Assembly (NCBI GenBank): GCA_014529385.2
Contig: CM043942.1
Span: forward strand, 2,582,501-2,646,500
Source: Adiantum capillus-veneris
Taxonomy: Eukaryota > Streptophyta > Polypodiopsida > Polypodiales > Pteridaceae
Length of the DNA stretch: 64,000 nucleotides
Reading direction: 5' to 3'
Position numbers and translations under genes: made by a program. This document shows positions 56,201 through 64,000 of the stretch, one piece after another. Each line of letters begins with the position of its first letter. The first letter of the stretch is position 1. Below the pieces are notes generated by a model. The model was not told the DNA's origin. It did no database searches and saw nothing but the letters and a program-made list of their open reading frames with translations.

Positions 56201-56780
56201 CACTACAAGATGTCACCTGAATTCCGGCGCCACATTACCGGCGTCACTGGCGGGCGTCGGTATATGTGTGTGTATTTATGGAGGGAGCTAAGGTTTTTTT
56301 AAAAATTTGATTTTCAAATTTCCGACGCCTCTTCCGGCATGTATTCCGACGACAGCGCGAATGCGCATACGGACGCCTCTTCCAATGGCTGTACCGACAG
56401 CTATACCGATAGCTCTATCGATGGCACCTGCAAAAATCGAAACCGGGGGCTTTCTCTGCGTATTTCTCTTAGTTCTTGCACGTTTTCTCAAGCTCTCCTC
56501 TTCCCTATCTCTCACAGATCTGTTACGATACACACCGTCGGAGGTGCTAATCTTGCTTGTGGGTTAGTGCATAACACTAAGGTAAGATTGTTTTCATGTT
56601 TACTTGTAGATTTAGGGTTTAACTTTGTGTTTGTGTGTGTGTGTTTTTGCAGGTTCCAAGACTTTTACAACAACTTTCATTGCTTAAATAGGACGAATGT
56701 GAGTGCTCACATCTTTAAATACATATTAAGTTTATTTAATTTACTTTATATATTAAGAAAAGAAAATTTCATGCTTTAAA
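56201..56780 (+). mobile_element. CACTA-like transposon terminus with subterminal repeats and a leader intron
   Basis: CACTACAAGA at 56201 is the classic terminal motif of plant CACTA transposons. It is followed by clustered subterminal CCGGCGCC, CCGGCGTC, CCGACGCC-type boxes to about 56400. A transcript-like region follows, with donor AAG/GTAAGA at 56581/56582 and acceptor TTTTTGCAG at 56652, giving a 71-base possible intron. The opposite terminus was not found in the window, so the element is truncated or extends beyond recognition. No transposase is visible. Confidence 0.5.
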
Positions 56781-56929
56781 CTTTCAATGCTTTAAAAGAA
56801 ATCAGGATTTGTTATGTGAAATTTCATTTTAAATTATGGAAAAAATTGTTTAAGTTTATGAAAAAATCTTGTTTTGAAAAAAAAAATTATGTCGTTTTTC
56901 AAATTATGTAGTTGATGGGGTTTATGTTT

Positions 56930-57235
56930 TAGGTTAACTTTAGGTTATAAGTTAAGTTAGATTAGGTTAGGTTACGTTAAGTTAAGCTACGTTGTTATGT
57001 TAGGTTATATGTTAGGTTAGGTTAGGTTATCTTATACGTTAGGTTAGATTAAGTTAAGCTACGTTAGGTTAAGTTTTATTAGGTTAGGTTAGGTTAAGCT
57101 ACGTTAAGTTAGGTTAGGTTATCTAATATGTTAGGTTAGGTTAACCTACGTTAGGTTTAGTTATGTTAGGTTATGTTAGGTTAGGTTATGTTAGGTTAGG
57201 TTAGGTAAAGCTACATTAGGTTAAGTTAGGTTAAC
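56930..57235. repeat. Degenerate TTAGG-type tandem array
   Basis: About 300 bases built of GTTAGGTTA, TTAGGTTATG and TTAAGCTACG variants. The dominant unit is TTAGG/TTAGGT, not the usual plant telomere TTTAGGG. It ends abruptly at the gag start of Gypsy-2. Confidence 0.9.
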
Positions 57236-57236
57236 G

Positions 57237-57304
57237 TCCAATTGTGCTTGGATCTCTTCTTCTTCTGCCATCCAGTTAGCAAACCCTGCTAACCATTCAT
57301 CCAT
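57237..57304 (-). pseudogene. Gypsy-2 gag start fragment
   Basis: ATG at 57304 begins MDEWLAGFANWMAEEEEIQA. It is cut after about 22 codons by the TTAGG array. It lies about 60 nt downstream of the PBS, a normal place for gag. Confidence 0.5.
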
Positions 57305-57364
57305 CCACAAAAGGTTAGGGTTTTAGTCTTTTAAACTGAAGGGTTTCATGAAAGGATCCTTGGT

Positions 57365-57376
57365 GGTGGGGCGCCA
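57365..57376 (-). other. Gypsy-2 primer binding site
   Basis: The minus strand reads TGGCGCCCCACC, the TGGCGCC type seen in several plant gypsy lineages, six bases from the likely LTR end. Confidence 0.6.
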
Positions 57377-57382
57377 AGAAAA

Positions 57383-58325
57383 TGATGTTCAGAAATGATA
57401 TGCTGTGGGACACAAGTCTAACCTCACCATCCTATCTTATTGCAGTATTAGCGAGAACCACAATTAAATTGTCAATCCATGGGATGAAGCTGACTTGACT
57501 AGTGCATAGAGGCTACCAGAGGTTGTGAATATCTCAGAAAACAACTAGCAACTTGCATCTAACTCAAGCTACACTCAAGTGACTGAAATCACCAAAAGCC
57601 AATCGTTGATTGACAAACAAATCACGTCCGTTACAGCATCAGATGACATCCCAACATAATGAAACTTCTAGGACATGTTTATAAGACCTAAGCACACATG
57701 CTTATGGTCTCAAACCCCACTTTAGGTCAAGTTCCAAAATCGCAATTATTAACAACATTGAATTTTGGACCTAGCCGTTTTCGAGCCAGAATGCATCTAA
57801 ATGCTTAGCAATGATGCCCCAATACCCCGCCTATGCTTAGTTCTTGATTTGAAAGTGTAAATTCCTAGTTATGATGAAATTAGGCCACGGGTCGGCGACA
57901 CCAAAAGCTACAAATTATTGTGAACTCCTTATGTCAATGCGTAGAGCTCTTACCTGCGGTTGCAATGCAACAAACACGACTACAATGTGACAACCGGGGA
58001 GGGAGTAGGAAGCGCGAGAAAGAGAGGATTGAGCATCGTTAGCTCACACTGTGTATTTCATTATCCAAAACTTGAAAATAACTTACAAAAATTGGCTTTT
58101 ATACTATTAGCCAAGGTTTTTGGTGGTCAAAACTAATAATTTGGGAGTTCTACCAAAGATGGGTAATGACAGGCTGATACAATGTGGAAGCTTGTAGCCC
58201 TGGCTCATTAATTACAGATTTTATCCGAGAAAATAAGAGTTATAATATTCCCAATTTATCAAAATAATATGAGTTTTACAATAAGAACTCCAAAAAATGG
58301 TATCCGTATTAGCTTGCTGCTAACA
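57383..58325 (-). repeat. Gypsy-2 LTR, about 943 bp
   Basis: Bounded by TGATGTTCAG on the left and GCTGCTAACA on the right (TG...CA). The minus-strand PPT GAGGAGGGGGGAA adjoins at 58326-58338. No second copy is in the window to confirm the exact ends. Confidence 0.55.
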
Positions 58326-58463
58326 TTCCCCCCCTCCTCGCCTGTATCGTCCCTTGACACAGCTTTATGGGCTGATATAGTCTTCGGGCTGGCGACTGGC
58401 GAGGTGGTATTTAAGCGCATTCAGTGCCTTTTGGTATTTGATCTTCCTTTCTTTATCTGGCAC

Positions 58464-59261
58464 TTACAAAAACTGCATAGTTACTCGGTTCTTCAGTTCT
58501 ACCGCTGAGTAGCCGACAAACCTAGATGTGAGGTTGCTGATCACTAGTGCAAATATCTTCGTCCGCCAAGTGAAGAATCCCGTGTAGGACGCTTCCTGGA
58601 ACGCCAATATATTATGTGATGGTAAGAACATACACCGGGCGTAGAAGCCATAGAGGACTTCTTCGGAAGGCTGACTACTGAGATTGTAGCATAATCCTTT
58701 ATTACCCTCAAGGAATGACATCCACGGGGCGCCTGCTTGCTCTAGCTCATGAAAAACTTCAATACAGGTGAGCATCAATTGGCATATTTTATATAACATT
58801 GCTCATGAGAGATCTAGTAGACTTTTGAAGGACATGGCGCCCGTTAGGGTTTTCACCATGTATTCCTCTATGGACGTCCCTTTTCTGGAGATGGTAATCT
58901 TGGGTAGTTCAACCAGGTTGGCCGCTTCATCGTTAGTGCCTCATGCTCTTGCCAAGTCCTTAATCTTGGTATAGGACAGAAAGTGGGATCTTTTTGTAGC
59001 ACTGCAGGTGCTCTTGTGAACAGAATCAAATACCTTGGATTCTTGTTCAACCAGCTCACCCTCCACTTGGGGTGGTCTTGATCTGTGCCATCTATTTGCA
59101 TGTTTGTGTACAACCTTTCTTTTACCTGTAGTAATTCCACTTTTATCAGAGGGTATGGCAGGGACTATTGGTGCCATTGCACATTGATTTGATTGGGAGG
59201 GAGTTGTATAATGTTGACGGAGTGAGAAACTCTCAACTCCCAATCCATCGCTACCTTCCAC
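58464..59261 (-). pseudogene. Unidentified ORFs next to the Gypsy-2 3' LTR
   Basis: Two minus-strand frames (59261-58868 region and 58799-58464, 111 residues) lie between the unknown protein at 60217-59489 and the PPT. The second contains LYGFYARCMFLPSHNILAFQ and ITSR-like hydrophobic stretches. I recognise no family. They could be the continuation of the upstream protein after frameshifts. Confidence 0.35.
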
Positions 59262-59488
59262 TGCTCATCTACCTCTTGTGTGATCATTTCTTTCAGTGCA
59301 TCTTCTTCAGCTCTTGAGAGCTAGACCATGGGCACTGTGTCTTCATCTGTAATGTTTATCTAGAAATTTTCCTCACCACTCAGCTCTGTTGTGGACTGTG
59401 TCTCCAGTTCAAAATGACACTGAGGGTATATCTATTTGAGGCTGCTCTGAAGTGCCTGCCTCTTCTTGCGATTCCGGATTTCCCTCTC

Positions 59489-60217
59489 TCAGTAGCTGGT
59501 TAACTCCTTTAAGCTCTTTAAAGTGGTCAAGACGTATTGTGTGTGGTCCACCGGTTGCCTAGTTGTTGACTTGAAGACTTGCGTGAAAGTGGTGGCAACC
59601 GCATGATTTGGCGTGGTATACCTTGGTGGCCTTTTAGCCAGGAAGTGAAAATGCTGGTGGTATAACCTGGTTGGATCTTCCACTTGCTTGTGAATTAGAT
59701 CTGCAAAGGTGGCTGCGGCGATTTCTTTGGTGAAAGTACCTGCCATTTTCTTGTCCCTTGCCCTCATCGTCATTCCTCCTGTGGGCAATTTGAGTGCTTC
59801 TACCACTATTTCTTTGGTTATTACCACTTCGACTTTATTCCCCTACGGGTCAAAAATCTGTGCAATTCCATCTTCTTTAACAGTGGATAAAATCTCGTAA
59901 GCTTTTTGGAAATCCACACCGCATGGCTCGTGTTCATGGAAGTGTCTGAGTCCTAGCCTGCGGTTGGATTCTTTGGTTTCAGGCTTCACACCAACATCAT
60001 ATACTTCTTTCGGTAGGAGTTGCAACTCGACCTGATGTCCCTCTTCACTCTTGAATCTGCCGGTGAACACTGTGGTGTGATGCTCTTCTAGCTGTTCTTT
60101 TGAAAGATATGCTATCTTGGCGGCTTTGACTGAATCTGGATCCAATTGGTATGCAGGCAGCTCCTGCAACTTTTCTTTCTGGTTGAGCTTCTTCTTGGCC
60201 CTCTCTGCTGCTTGCAT
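59489..60217 (-). pseudogene. Unknown protein in the Gypsy-2 3' region, one in-frame stop
   Basis: One frame runs from ATG 60217 to 59489 with a single TAG at about 59843. Beginning: a Lys/Glu-rich helix (AERAKKKLNQKEKLQE). Middle: LQLLPKEVYDVGVK and GVDFQKAYEILSTVKEDG. After the stop: VVITKEIVVEALKLPTGG, then RLYHQHFHFLAKRPPRYTTP. About 240 residues. It has the look of a real folded protein (regular helices, ordinary composition), but I cannot name it. Same strand as the element's pol, so probably transcribed with it. It could be an extra Gypsy-2 gene, a captured host gene, or part of another element. Confidence 0.45.
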
Positions 60218-60289
60218 GGCTCTTGTTCAGTGAATAGAGTGTCAAAGTTAGCAGATTTGTCAGATTTTTCTTTGAAATGTCTTTTAATC

Positions 60290-61130
60290 TGAAATGCTGA
60301 CAATTTTGATTTAATTTTCTTCAAATCAATTTTGAACAAGCATAGATGCATAAAAACATGCAAGGAATAAAACTGTAAATTCCAAACAAATTTTTGCAAC
60401 CAAAGTAAATAATTGCAATTATTTACAGCTAAGTATTTTTTCAACATTTTGCAAACTTTGCATCACAGGCTGAAAGTATATAACAAATACATGCTCTGAG
60501 TGAAATATGGGCTCATTTGGATGCATAGGGTGAAAATGGTACCAGATTTTGGCTTTAGGTCTTTGAAACAATAGATATAGTGGAATTTGAAATTTTGAGC
60601 TCCAAATTGGTTCAAACTTGGCTAGTGGGCTTAACACATCATGTACTTTGAATGTATGGTGGCAAAATATCAAAATTCCTCCATTTTGGCTAGAAAGTAA
60701 ATAATTGCGATTATTAACTTTTCTACCAAAATCAACATTTTTTGGTACAATTTGTTTCTAGGCATTGTATAGACCCTGTGTATGAGATATGAGGTGATTT
60801 GGATCAAGAAATGTGGTCATAACCCAAAAATTGGCTTACAAAGACTTCTTTGCGTTTTCTGGCAATTTTCCAAGTTATAGGTGCTTATTTTGGCTCATAC
60901 TTGAATTTTGGCATGTAATAGGTGTGTACACATGATAGGTGAGGTGATGATACAATTTCCAAGCAAAATTAGTGTAAAAGTAAATAATCGTGATTATTAC
61001 AACAGTCACATTTTTTTTGCAAAACTTACAAATTTTGAATTATATACTCATTCTATACACTTAAAACAAGTCCTAATTGAATTTGGTCAAGTGTGGTCAT
61101 GTCGGCATCACTTTGTGCTTTATCGACTCT
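60290..61130. repeat. Degenerate tandem repeats of about 285 bp with a palindromic core
   Basis: A core starting AAAGTAAATAAT recurs at about 60402, 60694 and 60973. At 60405-60426 it is a perfect 22-bp palindrome (GTAAATAATTG plus its complement); the other two are imperfect. Surrounding wording (TTTTGGCT, GGTGATTTGGAT-like) is loosely repeated. No gene is visible here. Confidence 0.6.
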
Positions 61131-61134
61131 GAAA

Positions 61135-62718
61135 TCACCGATTTCTGTGAGTACACTGCCTGTTGAGTTGGTCAGTTAATTTTGAGGCTTTGGACTCGTC
61201 CGCAACATAGTCGTGAAGCAACTCATCCAATTCTGGCTCATTTGGAATCAGTTTGACACCGTAGGTCGATTTTGACGCTTTGTAGCCTTTGAGCCGTTTT
61301 CTGCTTTTCGAGGGATTTGCTTGATTGATTTCACTAAACCAATCATATACATTGTATATGAACCTGGTAGGCAAGCTGTCTGTGGAGTCAGATCGGAATT
61401 ATGGCATTTGCCAAAAACCTAGCTTTTCTACCGGGGACCCCCTCGACCCCTACCGAATGGTCAACTGATGATATAGAAAAGTTCTATTATGTTAGGGCAT
61501 ACTATAGTTCAAATCCCATCTGATTTGGTCGAGCTGACATGCCGCTATGGTCAGTTTTTGGTCGTAGGTCTTTGTACACTGCTCGGTTTCTAGGGTTTTT
61601 TCTAGGGGTTTAGACTATCTACTGGCCATACAAAAATGGATCTTTGACGAGTAAAGAACTTACCCCTCGTGTGTCGTGTGAGATGGCGCTGAAAACGGGC
61701 AACTGTGGACTCCGGAAAAGACGCGCGAAAGAGGTCGAAAAGCTCTCTTTGCAAAGGCCACAAGTGGAAATGAGGTGGTTTTAGTGTACCTTGGATATCT
61801 ATATCCGGACTTCCCGGAACAATTTCCCCCAGATTCCCTCGTTAGTCCTACTAGGCCGTGAAATCTATGTTAGACTCCAAAATTTCCTTGATCGGATTCC
61901 TGAAGCTCATTCTGCAAGAATTTTGCAAAAGTAGGTTTGGCTGCTTAATTTAGGCTTCCCGCTTCCATCCTTCTGATTTCATTGAAAATTTTTGTGCTTG
62001 TCCGCCTTGTCTTTCTGATCACCATCGTGTCTTCCGTTTTTCCATATGAGCTTTCTTGCTAATTATTATTAACTTTTGAAATATTTATTGAAAAATCAAA
62101 GAAAATAACAAAATGCTCTAAAAAAGTAAAGTGGAAATCCAATAATTAAGAAAATCCATTGAAAAATATAGCTTTATTTTTTTTTGTTGGATTTTTCTAT
62201 TTTTAAGTCTCATTATTAATAAAAATGATGAAAAATACCCAAAAAACGACAATTTTTTGAAATTTTTTTGCTAGTATATACACTATTTACACTCATCGGG
62301 AAGATATTATCAGTGAGTTTTCCCTTGATGATGAATTATAAGGGCATTATTAGATAATTTTGCAAAAAAATCACATGCTAACATCGAACTTTTTCCTCCC
62401 TCTTCAAACATTGCCCTTAATTACTTTGTGCCCTTCCACCGCTCCTAGATGACGTACTCTGGGACGGCTGTGTGCATGGGTTGAACAATCGTATCTATGC
62501 ATAGCTGTGGTTGGCTCTACCATGCTTTGAAGATCAATGCAATTCAAACCACTATGTTGTGCAAGAGTTGGGTCTTGAGTAATTAACTCAAGGGTTTCTG
62601 ATGTCGAGGTTTGCTGCTGCTGTCTTCCAAAGAGAAAATCTTGTAGCTTGTGTGCTCTCTGTTTGATTGTACCATCAAGATGCTTCAGCATGCTGATTTC
62701 TTGGACTGTTGGTAGCAT
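61135..62718 (-). other. Gypsy-2 3' region: short minus-strand ORFs, no recognised domain
   Basis: Frames at 62718-62404 (104 residues, Gln-rich, helical start) and 61374-61135 (79 residues). Both are short and without recognisable motifs. The sequence between 61380 and 62400 is AT-rich and without supportable genes. Confidence 0.35.
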
Positions 62719-62972
62719 TTTTTATTGTTGTCGAGCTTTTTCTCGCCATTGGTAGCTTGGTTTACTTGGTGCTGTATGTTGTGGTGGAGTCTTTTGAGAC
62801 TTAACTCGCCATTGCTTGATTGGTTTTGCAGTTTGTGGAGAAGATAAGTGCTCCTTTTTTCTCCAAATCCATTTCACGTTAAGTTCCTTGCTTAGAGATG
62901 CTCATCCCGTGGTTTTTACTTTTGGAACCTTCTTTTGTTTTGTTGGTGAAGTTTTAGTCACCCAGATTTGAA

Positions 62973-63398
62973 TCAGCTTATCTTAAGCTGTGCTTTTGGT
63001 ACCCAAATTTTCCTGACTCCTTGCATGCTACTTGTAGCATTTTCTTGTCGTGGGGATGGAGAAGATTGATTAAGCTGATTTGTATCCCAATCTGGTACTG
63101 CTTTGTATGTTCGCATCCAGGGAATTCCCAATATCATTGTCTCATTCATGTGTTCATCTGGTAAGCATACAAACTTATGAGGACATGAACATCCATGTAC
63201 TCTCACGTTCAAGTTGACTACTCCCAATGTTGGGGTTGGGTTCTTGTTGCATCCTTTGATTGTTGCTATTCCTGCTGTCAATGCTTGACTTGTTGCCTTC
63301 TTGTACGTGGAATAATTGAACGCATTTACTCTAGCTTCTGTATCGATCAAAGCATTGGTGCTATGATTGTTGTGCTGTACTTTGATGCGCAGGTCCAT
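62973..63398 (-). pseudogene. Retropepsin-like domain downstream of Gypsy-2 integrase
   Basis: A 141-residue frame from ATG 63398. NALIDTEARVNAFNYSTYKK resembles a retropepsin active site (normally DTGA; here DTEA). NETMILGIPWMRTYKAVPDW resembles the conserved ILGMPWL...W motif near the protease end. It is about 100 nt downstream of the integrase C-terminus and in another frame. Gypsy proteases normally precede RT, so its place after integrase is odd. It may be the start of a second element or a duplicated domain. Confidence 0.55.
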
Positions 63399-63403
63399 TC
63401 CGT

Positions 63404-63951
63404 CTAACCAATCATCATCTGTTGAAACTGCATCTTAGGTAATTCCCATTGTCGGTCGTCTATTTGCAGAGCGTTGATGGGAATCGGTATTTGTTGATTC
63501 CTGAGAGTAGCTTTCCATTTGAGTACCCAAATCTTAGCTTCCTCTTGGGCTTCATCAATAACCTGCTGTCGTTTAATCTTCCTTTGTTTGGTTGCATACA
63601 TTCTTTCCAGCAATTCATTGGTTAGTGGCAAATTGTATTTCTTTAAACGACATCCACTAATCCAATTAGCCATTGGTTCACCATCTAGGGTGGACAATTT
63701 ACTGCTCCACTTGGAGATACATCTTTAATGATAAACGATCCGTTTCCCTTTTTCTTAAACTTGGGAATGTGTTGCTTAAGAGAATAGACTAAAACTAAGT
63801 TCCCTTTCTTGAAGAATTTTGTGATTAAGTGGGAATCAAAAAACTGTTTATGTTTCCGCTTTTGTGCATAGATGTGAGCTATAGCAGTTAGCCTTTGCTC
63901 ATCTAGCTTTTCCAAATCTTCTAGTCTTTTTGACAAGTCTGTCCAGTCCAC
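63404..63951 (-). pseudogene. Gypsy-2 integrase C-terminal part
   Basis: Frame 63951-63685 has RLEDLEKLDEQRLTAIAHIY, FFKKGNLVLVYSLKQHIPK and GNGSFIIKDVSPSGAV. After a frame change, 63697-63404 begins STLDGEPMANWISGCRLKKY. This is the usual ending of gypsy integrases (KGDLVL...GPFxV...LDG...LKKY). The catalytic core lies beyond the right edge of the window. Confidence 0.7.
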
Positions 63952-64000
63952 TGAAGATTTTGTGCTACCCTTAATGTCGGCAATAGAAATTGTATTGATA

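Larger units (their letters stand above)
57237..64000 (-). mobile_element. Gypsy-2: Ty3/gypsy element(s) with TGGCGCC primer site, incomplete
   Basis: Minus orientation. Right to left: integrase C-terminus at the window edge, protease-like ORF, a long 3' region with unidentified ORFs and tandem repeats, PPT (58338-58326), LTR (58325-57383), PBS (57376-57365), and gag start (57304-57237). A PPT on one side and a PBS on the other side of one LTR means parts of two copies are joined through a shared LTR. The PBS type and long post-integrase region resemble the Tat/Ogre branch. Confidence 0.65.

Noticed and set aside
1-64000. CRISPR arrays, bacterial operons or prophage
   Set aside because: No regularly spaced direct repeats with unique spacers, no ribosome-binding-site-led gene clusters; all recognisable content is eukaryotic transposons.

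Overview
This window is repeat-dominated nuclear DNA, most likely from a land plant or close streptophyte relative. The evidence is Ty1/copia and Ty3/gypsy LTR retrotransposons primed mainly from initiator-Met tRNA (TGGTATCAGAGC), a Helitron, a CACTA-like end, LTR lengths of 190-1600 bp and many (CT)n microsatellites. I cannot resolve the species. No intact host gene, rRNA or tRNA was found. The one host-type gene I recognise is a decayed histone H3-like (possibly CENH3-like) locus.

Layout. 1-321: copia gag fragment. 322-9396: two elements of one non-autonomous LTR family (family A) fused head to head through truncated 5' LTRs at 4032/4033, with a solo LTR of the same family inside the second one. 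9397-12800: no recognisable gene, CT microsatellites. About 12.8-22.4 kb: a degenerate Helitron (Rep plus PIF1-type helicase) on the + strand, split by Copia-1 (14101-19776). 23134-28311: Copia-2, intact and very young, with a 1448-aa open polyprotein. 28.5-35.5 kb: the H3-like pseudogene on the minus strand, cut by Copia-3 (29477-35434), itself young but carrying stop codons. 35.9-41.4 kb: mostly non-coding, with gene-like fragments of unknown identity at 38.2-39.6 kb. 41515-42355: gag-like fragment. 42341-53395: Gypsy-1, a chromovirus on the minus strand whose PR-RT-RNaseH segment is inverted inside the element, with Copia-4 (45970-49493), a non-autonomous copia derivative, inserted into the inverted part. 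53.4-56.2 kb: degenerate duplicated non-coding DNA. 56201 onward: CACTA-like terminus with an intron-bearing leader. 56930-57235: TTAGG-type array. 57237-64000: Gypsy-2 on the minus strand (TGGCGCC-type PBS), with an LTR flanked by a PBS on one side and a PPT on the other, a long region between integrase and LTR with unidentified ORFs, and short tandem repeats containing a perfect 22-bp palindrome.

Order of events. Insertions nest clearly: the Helitron was hit by Copia-1 (TSD TAGCT/TAGCC), the H3-like locus by Copia-3 (TSD GTATT), Gypsy-1 was inverted and then hit by Copia-4 (TSD CTTTA), and family A element A2 by a solo LTR (TSD GGCGA/GGCAA). In-frame TGA stops where related proteins have Arg recur in Copia-3, Gypsy-1 and the H3-like gene. 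They fit CGA-to-TGA decay of methylated DNA. All identities, ages and percentages below are by-eye readings, not computed alignments.
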